Source: Deltaproteobacteria bacterium
Lineage (GTDB): Bacteria; Desulfobacterota; Binatia; Binatales; Binataceae
Assembly: GCA_027317185.1 (NCBI GenBank)
Contig: DAHVFB010000017.1
Span: 1 to 41,167 of the forward strand
Direction: 5' to 3'
Length of the DNA stretch: 41,167 bases
Positions 15,236-23,827 of this stretch are shown piece after piece. Every line of letters begins with the position of its first letter. Positions within the stretch are counted from its first letter, which is position 1. The translations under genes and the position numbers were made by a program. The notes beneath the pieces are model-generated. The model did not search any database and was not told the DNA's origin. It saw only the letters and a program-made list of their open reading frames with translations.

Positions 15236-17039
15236 CGCGTTCAATTTTTGGTTGCGCCGATTTGGCGAGCATGAAATCGCCGATCACCAAATAGTCCATC
15301 TCCGTGCGCATGAAACAACGGTAGGCGTCGGCGGGCGTGCATACGATCGGCTCGCCGCGGACGTTGAACGAGGTGTTCACCAGAATCGGGCATCCGGTGA
15401 GGGCGTCGAACTGACTCAGCAATTGGTGGAAGCGGGGGTTGGTCTCCCGATGGATCGTCTGCACGCGGGCGGAGTAGTCGACGTGGGTCACAGCCGGGAT
15501 ACTCGAACGCGGCACGTTAAGTTTTTCGATCCCGAACAGCGCCTCCTGCGCGCCGGTCATCGTGTTGCGCAACTCCGCTTTCACTGGCGCGACGATCAGC
15601 ATGTACGGACTTGGGCGATCGAGCTCGAACCATTGCGACACGCGCTCGCCCATCACGGCGGGGGCGAATGGGCGGAACGATTCGCGATACTTGATCTTGA
15701 GGTTCATCACCGATTGCATGCGGGGGCTGCGCGGATCGGCCAGAATCGATCGCGCGCCGAGCGCCCGCGGTCCAAATTCCATCCGGCCCTGAAACCATCC
15801 GACCACATTTTCATGCGCCAGGCTTTCGGCGGTGCGTGCCAGCAGGCGCGGCTCATCGAGCTTTTCAAACACCGCGCCGGCGCTCTTCAGCGCCGCTTCG
15901 ATCTGATCGTTGCTGAAGCTGGGACCGAGCAACGCACCTTGCATCGCATCGCCCGCGCCCGCCGTCCGCGGCTTGCGATGATATTGATGCCAGGTGGCGA
16001 GCGCGGCGCCGATCGCACCACCGGCGTCGCCGGCCGCCGGCTGAATCCAAATCTCGCGAAACGGCCCCTCGCGCACGATCCTGCCGTTGGCGACGCAGTT
16101 AAGCGCTACGCCGCCGGCCATGCACAGGTACTGCACTCCAAGTTCGCGATTCACGGTGCGCGCCAGACGCAGCATCGCCTCCTCGGTCACCTTCTGCACC
16201 GAGGCCGCGAGGTCCATCTCGCGCTGACCCAACCGGCTTTCAGGCTTACGCGGCGGTCCACCGAACAGCCGGTCGAAGCGCGCGTTGGTCATGGTCAACC
16301 CGGTCGCATAGTTGAAAAATTCCATATCGAGGCGAAAGCTGCCGTCAGGTTTCAAATCGATAAGTTGGTCGAGAATCAGATCGGCGTAACGCGGCTCGCC
16401 ATAGGGTGCGAGTCCCATCAGCTTGTACTCGCCCGAGTTCACCTTGAATCCGGTGTAGTAGGTGAAGGCCGAGTAGAGCATCCCGAGCGAATGCGGGAAA
16501 TCGATCTCCCATATCGGCGTGAGTTCGTTGCCGGCGCCGAGCCATACCGAGGTGGTGGCCCACTCGCCGACGCCATCGAGGCACAGCACTCCGGCACGCT
16601 CGAACGGACTGGGGAAAAAGGCGGAGGCGGCGTGAGCCTGGTGATGCTCGGTGAAACGGATCGTTGGCAGGCGCGAGGAGGAGCATCCATCGAGCGCCGC
16701 GAGTTGCCGTTTGAGCAGCGATTTAAGGTTCAGCTTCTCCTTGAGCCAGACCGGCATCGCCGAAATGAACGATCCCAGGCCGCGCGGCGCATAGCCGAGA
16801 TAGGTTTCCAGCAGACGCTCGAATTTCAATAATGGCTTGTCATAAAAAACGATGCTGTCAAGTTCGGTCAGGCGGGTGCGTCCGGCATCAAGGCAGTAGG
16901 CGATCGCATTGCGCGGGAATCGCGGATCGTGCTTGCGGCGCGAGAAACGTTCCTCCTGCGCGGCGGCGACGATTCGGCCGTCGTCGAGCAGCGCGGCGGC
17001 GCTGTCATGGTAATAGGCGGAAATTCCAAGAATTTTCAA
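15201..17039 (-). CDS. Carbamoyltransferase (NodU/CmcH/TobZ family)
   Basis: A 612-residue O-carbamoyltransferase, full length for the family. The N-terminal Kae1-like domain starts MKILGISAYYHDSAA, has HHQAHAASAFFPSPFERAG with the metal-binding His132-His136 region, and LCLDGVGEW with Asp155. The YrdC-like C-terminal domain has FGPRALGARSILADPR and ILVNTSFNVRGEPIVCTP. It uses carbamoyl phosphate and ATP through carbamoyl-AMP to modify a hydroxyl of a small molecule or glycan. The start codon is TTG at 17039, required by the conserved N-terminus. The product it decorates is not evident. Confidence 0.94.
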   Translation of the reverse strand: MKILGISAYYHDSAAALLDDGRIVAAAQEERFSRRKHDPRFPRNAIAYCLDAGRTRLTELDSIVFYDKPLLKFERLLETYLGYAPRGLGSFISAMPVWLKEKLNLKSLLKRQLAALDGCSSSRLPTIRFTEHHQAHAASAFFPSPFERAGVLCLDGVGEWATTSVWLGAGNELTPIWEIDFPHSLGMLYSAFTYYTGFKVNSGEYKLMGLAPYGEPRYADLILDQLIDLKPDGSFRLDMEFFNYATGLTMTNARFDRLFGGPPRKPESRLGQREMDLAASVQKVTEEAMLRLARTVNRELGVQYLCMAGGVALNCVANGRIVREGPFREIWIQPAAGDAGGAIGAALATWHQYHRKPRTAGAGDAMQGALLGPSFSNDQIEAALKSAGAVFEKLDEPRLLARTAESLAHENVVGWFQGRMEFGPRALGARSILADPRSPRMQSVMNLKIKYRESFRPFAPAVMGERVSQWFELDRPSPYMLIVAPVKAELRNTMTGAQEALFGIEKLNVPRSSIPAVTHVDYSARVQTIHRETNPRFHQLLSQFDALTGCPILVNTSFNVRGEPIVCTPADAYRCFMRTEMDYLVIGDFMLAKSAQPKIERDESWQQEFELD

Positions 17040-17150
17040 TTTTGTTTACGGGTAAAAAAACCTGGCGAGCAGGGGGAGCGGCCAGCAGACTAACGGAACC
17101 GCGCCGGATCCTCGAACGTAGATTGCCGATCGCTCAAGTCAGCCGCGGCG

Positions 17151-17639
17151 TCAGACGCTGAAGATATCCAGCAGCGTGGGAATCACGTCGTTGACGATCG
17201 TTATCTTCTTACTGCAGATGCGCCATGCGTCGTTCACGCGCCGTAGCCGATAGTCATAAAAGCCGTAGAAAATTTTGGTTTGGCCCAGATGATAGGAATG
17301 CGCGGTCCACGCCGCCCCGACCTCCAGCGAGTCGCCCACCGCTTTTTCGATTCTGATATTAGTTACCTGATGGCAGGTGCGCGGCATGGTGACGGAAGCG
17401 GCGGAAAATCCTGAACGAATCCGCACCACCCGGTCTTCAAGACCTTTGCGGCTGTCATAAAAGATGAGCGATATTTCGCTTTGCGGATCGCCGGTCAGTT
17501 TTCCGTCATCGTCCCAGCACGGAATCCAATACTGAACGTCTTCCGTAAACAGCTCCAGCCATTCAGACCACTGACAGCGATCGATGAAGGCCGCCTCGCG
17601 ATAGAGCAGATCACTGACCGCCTCGAACAATTCGCTCAC
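17151..17639 (-). CDS. benB: Ring-hydroxylating dioxygenase beta subunit (benzoate dioxygenase-like)
   Basis: A 162-residue SnoaL/cystatin-fold beta subunit. It resembles BenB: LLYREAAFIDRCQWSEWLELF, YWIPCWDDDGKLTGDPQSEISLIFYDSRKGLEDRVVRIRSG, and the CHQVTNIRIE strand. It forms the structural beta ring of an alpha3beta3 oxygenase. It begins with GTG at 17639 that overlaps the stop of the alpha subunit by four bases (GTGA). Recognition at family level is strong; benzoate itself as substrate is not proven (anthranilate, toluate and chlorobenzoate enzymes are close relatives). Confidence 0.9.
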   Translation of the reverse strand: MSELFEAVSDLLYREAAFIDRCQWSEWLELFTEDVQYWIPCWDDDGKLTGDPQSEISLIFYDSRKGLEDRVVRIRSGFSAASVTMPRTCHQVTNIRIEKAVGDSLEVGAAWTAHSYHLGQTKIFYGFYDYRLRRVNDAWRICSKKITIVNDVIPTLLDIFSV

Positions 17640-18991
17640 GACTCAACCCGCTCAGCGTTTTCCGTATTTTCCGCCATCAGCTTAAGCCATTGCCGGTATG
17701 GTCCGTGATAAAGAATTTCATCGGCATTGTTGATGCCGCTAGCCGCCGGCTTAAGCCCGATTTTGTCGGCCTCATCGTCGGCGCCCTCGATCATCGCGCC
17801 AATGCCGCGATCGTAGGGCTGAAGATAACGGCCAAAGGCACCCTTGTAACCCATCTGGCAGGCCTCGAATACCGCCAAATCATCGGGTGTTCCAAGGCCG
17901 CTGGCATTGAAGAAATCTTCGTATTGCCGCAGCCTGCGTGCGCGGCTCTCCCGCGATTCTCCTACCGGAGCGATGCAGTAGATCTTGACCTCGGTTTCAT
18001 CTTGAGAAATCGGGCGGAAGATCCGGATTTGCGTGGAGGCCTGGTCCATGATTTGGACGTTGGGAAAGACCATCAAATTGCGCATCCGTTCCATCATCCA
18101 ATGGAAACGATCGTCACCGTAGCGTTTGATCAACACCTCGCGTTGATCATAATGCGGACGCCAGTCCGGACTTGGCAGGTCGCCCCAGATCATCGCATGG
18201 CCATTGTCGAAGTGGTAACAACCGGTCTGCATTTCCATCAGCTTGCGCACGTCCAGCATCTGCGCCTTGGCCGCGTCGCCTCGCCGCCGCGCCAGCATCA
18301 CATAGCTGGCGTGCACGATCGGGAAATGGTAGCCGTCGATCCCGTTCTCCATCTGCAGCTTCCAGTTGGCCTGGAAGGTATAGGTTGACGAGCCGCGCAA
18401 AACCTCAAGACCCTGCGGCGACTGGTCGACCAGCAGATCGATTACTGACTTCGTCTCACCGAGGTAAACGGACAAATCCTCGGCCTGCTCGTTGAGGCTG
18501 CCCCAGATGAATCCACGATAACTCGCCACCTTCGGAACCGGTGTAAGATCGTGGTTGTCCCGATCAAAATGGGGCGTATAGTGGCCATTTTCCCGGTCGG
18601 GAACCTTTACGTTTTTGCCCTCGGTATCGTAACACCATCCATGATACGGACAGGCGAACACCGCGCTGTTGCCTTTGCCGGCGCGCGTGACCATCGCACC
18701 ACGATGAGCGCAGGAGTTGACCAGTGCGCCAATTTCGCCGGAGGACTTCCGATTCAGAATCACTGGCGTTTGACCGATCCAGGTGGTGATGAAATCGCCG
18801 GGCTTTTTAATCTGGCTCTCGTGGCCGAGGAAGACCCAGACCCGCGTGAAAATCCGATTCATTTCGAGCTTGAAAATTTCCGGATCGGAGAAAACCCGGC
18901 GGTCAACGTAAAATCCGCCCTCATCGATTTTATCGATCACGGCGGATTTCGCGCTGAGCTTGGTCAGGCCATTTATGGGGCCATCACTCAT
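17636..18991 (-). CDS. benA: Ring-hydroxylating dioxygenase alpha subunit (benzoate dioxygenase-like)
   Basis: A 451-residue large subunit that follows BenA along its length: LGHESQIKKPGDFITTWIG, QSPQGLEVLRGSSTYTFQANWKL, IYCIAPVGESRESRARRLRQYEDFFNASG and IGLKPAASGI are all family landmarks. Rieske ligands are Cys94/His96 and Cys114/His117; the iron site is His222/His227 with bridging Asp219 (IDGYH). It forms cis-diols from aromatic acids. ATG 18991 has GGAGGC seven bases upstream. No benC reductase or benD diol dehydrogenase follows. Upstream are a pair of direct repeats, then the Tdh-like gene. Confidence 0.93.
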   Translation of the reverse strand: MSDGPINGLTKLSAKSAVIDKIDEGGFYVDRRVFSDPEIFKLEMNRIFTRVWVFLGHESQIKKPGDFITTWIGQTPVILNRKSSGEIGALVNSCAHRGAMVTRAGKGNSAVFACPYHGWCYDTEGKNVKVPDRENGHYTPHFDRDNHDLTPVPKVASYRGFIWGSLNEQAEDLSVYLGETKSVIDLLVDQSPQGLEVLRGSSTYTFQANWKLQMENGIDGYHFPIVHASYVMLARRRGDAAKAQMLDVRKLMEMQTGCYHFDNGHAMIWGDLPSPDWRPHYDQREVLIKRYGDDRFHWMMERMRNLMVFPNVQIMDQASTQIRIFRPISQDETEVKIYCIAPVGESRESRARRLRQYEDFFNASGLGTPDDLAVFEACQMGYKGAFGRYLQPYDRGIGAMIEGADDEADKIGLKPAASGINNADEILYHGPYRQWLKLMAENTENAERVES

Positions 18992-19014
18992 AAATTACGC
19001 CTCCGTCCTATCCA

Positions 19015-19044
19015 AAACGTACAAACTATTCGAAACGTTCAAAC
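19015..19044. promoter_or_regulatory. Pair of 12-bp direct repeats upstream of the BenA-like gene
   Basis: AAACGTACAAAC (19015-19026) and AAACGTTCAAAC (19033-19044) differ by one base and repeat with a period of 18, close to two helical turns. They lie 24-53 bases upstream of the ATG at 18991 in a 149-base gene gap. Activators of benzoate operons of the AraC/XylS type bind direct repeats of this kind, so this is a candidate regulator site; no such activator gene is in the window. Confidence 0.4.
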
Positions 19045-19140
19045 CTCGATTTCCCGGGCGCAAGGCCCCAAACAGAAAGGTGATCCGCATGGGATGTTCC
19101 GGCCCTGGCACTTCAAACCTGTCGATGCGTCTGAGACCCT

Positions 19141-20181
19141 TTAGCTTTCGGGTTGGACCAGCACTTTTACCGCTTCGCCCCGCTCTATCAGATCGAACGC
19201 CCGCACGCCCTCGCGCAGTGGCAGCACATGGCTCACCAAAGGCTGCAAATCCACCTTACCACTGTATACCAAGCGGCTCGCGTGCGACCAGCTATGAAAG
19301 ATCTTGCGGCCATGGATGCCCTGCACGTTGATGCCTTTGAGTATGATGCGGTTCAGATCCAAGGTGACGGGATTGTCCGGAGCGCCGATCAGCCGCAGGT
19401 CGCCGCCTCGCGTCAAAGCTTCGATCGCCTGGGAAAGCGCTTTTTCCTGGCCCGAGTACTCCATGGCCACATCCACGCCCTTGTTTCCCGTCAGGTCCAT
19501 CACCGCCGCGACCGGATCTTCCTTGCTCACATCGACTACCCGGTCCGCACCCATTGCGGCCGCCGCCCGCAAGCGCGGCGCGGTAAGGTCGGTGGCGATC
19601 ACCTGAGCCGCGCCCAGCGCGCGGGCAACCGCCACCGCCATCAGGCCAATCGGCCCGCAACCGGTGATCAAAACGTCCTGCCCCGAAACGCCAGTTCCTT
19701 CGAGGCCGGCCTGCACTGCGATGCCGAACGGCTCGAACATCGCCGCTACCTGCTGCGAAATAGGCGCGCGATGCACCCACGCGATTCGCGCCGGCACACA
19801 AACATATTCGGCCAGACCGCCGGGCCGATCCACGCCCGGGTAATGCAGTTGCGAGCACAGATGCGCTTTGCCCGTCAGGCACTGATGGCAATGGCCGCAA
19901 AAAATATGGCTTTCAAGACTGACCAGATCGCCGATCTCGATCCCGGTAACGCCTTCGCCCAGCGCCACCACCCGTCCGGCAATCTCGTGACCCAGAATCT
20001 GAGGGACCTTGATCTGGCGGGCCGCCCACGGCACCCAGTGGTAAATGTGCAAATCGGTGCCGCAAATCCCGGTCGCGCCCACTTTGAGCTTGATTTCCCC
20101 GGCGGCCGGTTCCGGCACCGGCAGATTCTCGCACAACTCCACTGCGCCTTTCGCAGCTTTGGTCTTGCAGACTGCTAGCAT
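19141..20181 (-). CDS. tdh: Zinc-dependent medium-chain dehydrogenase, L-threonine 3-dehydrogenase-like
   Basis: A 346-residue MDR enzyme that follows E. coli Tdh closely: TGICGTDLHIYHW, VPQILGHEIAGRVVALGEGV, FCGHCHQCLTGKAHLC and MFEPFGIAVQ. Catalytic zinc ligands are Cys40, His65 and Glu66; structural zinc ligands are Cys95, Cys98, Cys101 and Cys109. The NAD-binding GCGPIGLMA motif is near 168. ATG 20181 has GAGGG upstream. It would oxidise a secondary alcohol such as threonine, but its place between an amidohydrolase and the BenAB-like genes leaves open a related substrate, for instance a polyol or diol. Confidence 0.85.
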   Translation of the reverse strand: MLAVCKTKAAKGAVELCENLPVPEPAAGEIKLKVGATGICGTDLHIYHWVPWAARQIKVPQILGHEIAGRVVALGEGVTGIEIGDLVSLESHIFCGHCHQCLTGKAHLCSQLHYPGVDRPGGLAEYVCVPARIAWVHRAPISQQVAAMFEPFGIAVQAGLEGTGVSGQDVLITGCGPIGLMAVAVARALGAAQVIATDLTAPRLRAAAAMGADRVVDVSKEDPVAAVMDLTGNKGVDVAMEYSGQEKALSQAIEALTRGGDLRLIGAPDNPVTLDLNRIILKGINVQGIHGRKIFHSWSHASRLVYSGKVDLQPLVSHVLPLREGVRAFDLIERGEAVKVLVQPES

Positions 20182-20254
20182 CGTAGGCCCTCTTTATAGC
20201 GAGTATTCCTCGGCGGTCTGTTAACCGTGCGCCACGGTGAATCAGATCCGTTTC

Positions 20255-21319
20255 TTATAAACGATAGAAACGTCGCGCGTTGCCGCCGAGGATAGCCGCT
20301 TTCTCGTCGTCGGATAGTGCGGGCTCCTCCATCGTCTCCTCGATCTCGTGCTCGACCGCTTCCACGCCCGCCTCATGCGGATAGTCCGAGGAGAAAGCCA
20401 GGAATTGGACGCCAATATCCTTTGCGAGATATCGAATCGAGTAGTCGTTGCCTTCGCAGCCGACCAGTATCCGCCCGTTTTCGAACAGATGCCTGACCGA
20501 ATTCGCATGAAAGAAAGTCTGGTCGCGCTTAATCCGTTCCAGCACCAGCATCACCCACTCGACGCCGCCTTCGAGAAACGCAAACCGCGTATTTGGAAAG
20601 CGTTCGATCGCGCCTTCGTATGCCAGCGTCAGGAACGCGTACATCAACGCCACCGGATGATGCACCACGTGCGAAGCGACGAAGCTGTTGACGTTATCGA
20701 GCCCGAGCCCACGATTCGATCCGCCGTGGAACGCAAGCGGGCAATCGAGATCGGCGGCCTCTTTGTATACCGGCCAGAAGTACTCATTGCCGACCGGCAG
20801 CGGCAACCCGGTCGAGGTGATCATCGCACCGGGCAAGCCAAGGTCCTTGACCGCGCGGCGCAACTCGATCGCCGCATCGGCGGGAAACTGCATCGGAATC
20901 AGCGCCATCGGATGCAAGCGGGAGTCTACTTTTTTGAAACGTTCGGCCACGTAGTCGTTGTAAGCGCGGCACAGGCGGTTGGTATAATCGCGCGCGCGCT
21001 GCGTTCCGATCGCGAGTCCGTCGCTGGTGAACAGCACCGAATGTTTCAGGCCAACATGGTCAAGCAGCGCCGACCAGTCCTCGCCCGATCCCACGCGATG
21101 TCCGTTTGCCGCCTGCGCGGGACGCTCGATCGGATTGTTCGCGAAACCAAACAGATGATGGATACCATCGAGCGTCGGAAACACCGTAATACTGTGCGCG
21201 AAGGCCCGGTTGGGCTCCGCAAACACCCGAATCGCGGGGTCCATGAATTCCTTCAGCTCGGAAATTGACTCGACGATATGCCCATCGCAGTCGATCAATG
21301 GATAATTAGGTTTAGTCAT
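20255..21319 (-). CDS. Amidohydrolase-2 family metal-dependent hydrolase/decarboxylase
   Basis: A 354-residue TIM-barrel amidohydrolase from ATG 21319 (GAGGTG upstream; the frame extends to 21370 without signal). The metal-binding DCDGH is at residues 10-14, His occurs in FHGGSNRGLG, and SSDYPHEAG supplies the last aspartate. The set resembles the ACMSD/OrnA-like branch of PF04909, whose members decarboxylate or hydrolyse aromatic acids. It is the first gene of the minus-strand run amidohydrolase - Tdh-like - BenAB-like. The upstream 170 bases contain the left end of an IS1595 element, so its promoter may have been affected by the insertion. Confidence 0.87.
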   Translation of the reverse strand: MTKPNYPLIDCDGHIVESISELKEFMDPAIRVFAEPNRAFAHSITVFPTLDGIHHLFGFANNPIERPAQAANGHRVGSGEDWSALLDHVGLKHSVLFTSDGLAIGTQRARDYTNRLCRAYNDYVAERFKKVDSRLHPMALIPMQFPADAAIELRRAVKDLGLPGAMITSTGLPLPVGNEYFWPVYKEAADLDCPLAFHGGSNRGLGLDNVNSFVASHVVHHPVALMYAFLTLAYEGAIERFPNTRFAFLEGGVEWVMLVLERIKRDQTFFHANSVRHLFENGRILVGCEGNDYSIRYLAKDIGVQFLAFSSDYPHEAGVEAVEHEIEETMEEPALSDDEKAAILGGNARRFYRL

Positions 21320-21489
21320 CTTGTTCACCTCGGCCGCTCCGATATTGGAAATATTTCTGACGATCTGCAACTGGCGAACGCTGCAGGTCGCCGATCAGCT
21401 CGAATTTTATTTATCCAGCTTACGCCGAACCATGAAAAGACGTAAATGACACGCCGGATCGGAGTTTACCAGAGATGGAGCTTAATTAG

Positions 21490-21513
21490 GGTAACTATAT
21501 ACTTGACTCACCG
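21490..21513 (+). repeat. Left terminal inverted repeat of the IS1595 element
   Basis: 24 bases identical to the reverse complement of 23828-23851; the next outside bases are the TTAATTAG target duplication. Confidence 0.93.
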
Positions 21514-21537
21514 TGATTTCTGCGCTATATTCAGTTC

Positions 21538-22491
21538 ATGGACGCGAACGTACCGGCCACGCTTCACGAAGCGGTTAGCTACTTCTCCAATCCTGACAAC
21601 TGCCTGAGCACCGCGATTGCGTTGCGCTGGCCGAACGGCGTGACCTGTCCGACCTGCGGAAGCGCGGAAGTTACCTTGCTGGCGACGCGCCGCATCTGGA
21701 AATGCAAGACCAAGCATCCGAAGCAACAATTCAGCGCCAAGGCCGGAACCATCTTCGAGGACTCGACTATCGGACTGGATAAATGGTTCACCGCGATCTG
21801 GCTGATCTCCAATTGCAAGAACGGCATTAGCTCTTGCGAAATCGCCCGCGACCTGGGCGTCACGCAAAAGACCGGCTGGTTTATGATGCACCGGATTCGC
21901 AAGGCAATGCAGCAAGGCACCTTCGAGAAATTCACCGGCGAAGTCGAGGCCGACGAGACCTTCATCGGCGGTCTCGCCCGCTTCATGCACAAGGACAAGC
22001 GTGGTCAGCGGATCAAGGGCACTGGCGGAGCCGGCAAGGCGGTGGTGATGGGTTTGCTGGATCGCCACAGCAAGAAAGTCCGGCTGATTCATCTGCCCAA
22101 TGTGCAGGGCGAAACCCTCAAGAAGCAAGTCCGCAGATACGTAGAAGGTGGAACGTATCTGTTCACGGATGCCTTCGTGGGGTACCACGGCCTGGATCGC
22201 GAATACATTCACAACGTGATCGACCATGCCGAAGCCTACGTTCAAGGCAACGTACACACGAACACAATCGAAAACTTTTGGTCGCTGTTGAAGCGCGGCC
22301 TGAAGGGAACCTACGTGAGCGTCGAACCCTTCCACCTGTTTCGGTATCTGGATGAACAGGCGTTTCGGTACAACAACCGCAAGGCCGACGATGCGGACCG
22401 GTTCACCGAAACGCTCATTTCTGTTGTCGGACGGCGGCTGACATACAAGCAGTTGACTGGGAAAACCGATACGGTGGATGCTTCCATATGA
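21538..22491 (+). CDS. IS1595-family transposase (ISXO2-like DDE domain)
   Basis: A 317-residue transposase. An N-terminal zinc ribbon has Cys37/Cys40 (CPTCGS) and Cys56 (WKCK), and a middle helix-turn-helix segment has CEIARDLGVTQKTGWFMMHRIR. The catalytic core shows VEADETFIGG (Asp139), LFTDAFVGY (Asp211) and HTNTIENFWSLLKRG (Glu245, with Lys/Arg after it), typical of IS1595. The length is full and there are no breaks, so the enzyme is likely active. It starts 24 bases inside the left inverted repeat. Confidence 0.95.
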   Translation: MDANVPATLHEAVSYFSNPDNCLSTAIALRWPNGVTCPTCGSAEVTLLATRRIWKCKTKHPKQQFSAKAGTIFEDSTIGLDKWFTAIWLISNCKNGISSCEIARDLGVTQKTGWFMMHRIRKAMQQGTFEKFTGEVEADETFIGGLARFMHKDKRGQRIKGTGGAGKAVVMGLLDRHSKKVRLIHLPNVQGETLKKQVRRYVEGGTYLFTDAFVGYHGLDREYIHNVIDHAEAYVQGNVHTNTIENFWSLLKRGLKGTYVSVEPFHLFRYLDEQAFRYNNRKADDADRFTETLISVVGRRLTYKQLTGKTDTVDASI

Positions 22492-22559
22492 GCGGCAAGG
22501 CCGGGGTAAGCACATGCGCAAGCTTTCCATCGCGCCGGCTTCGGCTGTAAGATGGGGAC

Positions 22560-22718
22560 ATGGCGAAGACCGGCCAATCCAACTCCCTCTCGCCTTTCCA
22601 GCGATTCGAGAAGCTGGCAAGGGCGCTGTTCGCGATTCCGAAGAGAGGGGCGGATCAACAAAGGACCGCTGAATTGCGCCGTTCAGCAAAACATCGGCGC
22701 TCTGCCAAAACTGCATAG
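22560..22718 (+). CDS. 52-aa basic passenger protein of the IS1595 element
   Basis: From ATG 22560 the frame reads MAKTGQSNSLSPFQRFEKLA then RALFAIPKRGADQQ and stops at TAG 22716-22718. A short motif FxRFxxLAxxLFAIPK is typical of small proteins next to IS1595 transposases, so I take it as real although it is below common size cut-offs. It is rich in Arg and Lys and has no membrane segment. Its stop codon shares a base with the GTG start of the lipoprotein gene (TAGTG), suggesting translational coupling. Confidence 0.6.
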   Translation: MAKTGQSNSLSPFQRFEKLARALFAIPKRGADQQRTAELRRSAKHRRSAKTA

Positions 22719-22942
22719 TGCGCGCGCGATTTCTATTGCTACTGCCCGCGCTTTGCCTCTGCGCCTGCTCTTTGTCGAGCACGTACAAGGCGCACAACGC
22801 GGACTTGCGCCAAGCGTGCAACGCCGGGGATAAGGCTTCGTGCGCCGCGTACACCGCCGCGGTCGCCGATTGCGAGAGCCAAATGAACCCGCTGTATGGA
22901 CACGGCAGCAAGTCGAGAGCAAACTGCGAGGGGCGCGATTGA
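22718..22942 (+). CDS. Small lipoprotein (74 aa) carried by the IS1595 element
   Basis: The GTG start at 22718 overlaps the stop of the preceding gene by one base. The N-terminus RARFLLLLPALCLCAC is a lipoprotein signal peptide with lipobox LCAC (cysteine about residue 17). The mature part is a short cysteine-containing polar chain (DLRQACNAGDKASCAAY). I do not recognise its function. A secreted lipoprotein is an unusual cargo for an insertion sequence. It converges on the DUF3800 gene. Confidence 0.6.
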   Translation: MRARFLLLLPALCLCACSLSSTYKAHNADLRQACNAGDKASCAAYTAAVADCESQMNPLYGHGSKSRANCEGRD

Positions 22943-22960
22943 GAGCGCATGGTGACTGGC

Positions 22961-23779
22961 CTAGGATCGTCCCGCTATCCCTTTCGGCAGAAAGAACGAA
23001 CAGTCTACCTTCAGCAATAGTCCTTTATTGAGCGCCTGAACAAACTCAGTAAGATACGGCCCTGTCATAACACCACTTACTCCATATTTACCTAAAAACG
23101 AGTATAAAATATTGCTTAGCGGCTCAGCCTTTGGTTGCTCATATGCAATATGCCTTCTGATCTGCCATGCAAACAGATCCGCCGCCTTGAGGGCCAAGAG
23201 ATCCTCGTCATCTCGAAAAATCGGCGAACTGCCTAATCTGCGTTTGAGGTTAGGTGGTGCATTTTCCTTGATGAACCAGTACCAACTGTTAGCATCAAGA
23301 CCGATCTTCCCTTGCTCATCGAAAATCCAATCCACGGTGTCGTCCGACCCCAGTAAATCAAGCAACCGTGCAGTCGCGAGAATTACTTGATAGAAGAGCA
23401 CGAAGTAGGGGCTGTCTAGCTCCGGTCTGATTTTACCCTTCACTATATTGTTGTAATTGCCACAGTGAAGGACACAATCGACGCGATAGGTCGCATATTT
23501 CTGCGTTAGCTCAGCCAGCTTACGAACTCGCCGCCCGCGCTTCCTTCGGGCGGTTTTCATGTGAAAGTTGCGTGGTAGCCCAGCCTTCTCGTAGGCATCG
23601 GAGAACTGACTCCAATCCGGGGCATTACTCACCCATCCAGCCAAAACATAAACGCCGTCTTTCTCCGAACTGTCGTCGGCGTAACCGTCCACTGCGCCTA
23701 AAACCACCAATGGCCTACGATTGCGAACTGCCTCAGGAAAGCCACATACAAGGCGTTCGATCTCTTCACGGGCGGCCAT
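22961..23779 (-). CDS. DUF3800 domain protein, passenger gene of the IS1595 element
   Basis: A 272-residue protein with the DUF3800 pattern: VDGYADDSSE in the N-terminal part, the middle DWIFDEQGKIG, and PIFRDDEDLLALKAADLFAWQIRRH. The family has an RNase H-like arrangement of acidic residues (DD, DE, D) and is common on mobile DNA and near defence loci, but has no settled function. The gene reads towards the transposase side and ends close to the right terminal repeat. It is inside the two inverted repeats, so it moves with the element. Confidence 0.88.
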   Translation of the reverse strand: MAAREEIERLVCGFPEAVRNRRPLVVLGAVDGYADDSSEKDGVYVLAGWVSNAPDWSQFSDAYEKAGLPRNFHMKTARRKRGRRVRKLAELTQKYATYRVDCVLHCGNYNNIVKGKIRPELDSPYFVLFYQVILATARLLDLLGSDDTVDWIFDEQGKIGLDANSWYWFIKENAPPNLKRRLGSSPIFRDDEDLLALKAADLFAWQIRRHIAYEQPKAEPLSNILYSFLGKYGVSGVMTGPYLTEFVQALNKGLLLKVDCSFFLPKGIAGRS

Positions 23780-23827
23780 CTACCGGCCCTCCCTGCTTGA
23801 CCCGTCAGCACAATACCCTTGCGCGCC

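Noticed and set aside
15252-16832. A 526-codon plus-strand frame opposite the carbamoyltransferase
   Set aside because: Long only because stop codons are rare in this GC-rich antisense; the other strand has full family conservation.
19153-20178. A 341-codon plus-strand frame opposite the Tdh-like gene
   Set aside because: Antisense shadow; the Tdh frame carries zinc and NAD motifs.
21508-22950. A 480-codon minus-strand frame opposite the transposase
   Set aside because: Covers the IS1595 transposase and its small cargo genes in antisense and has no known motif.
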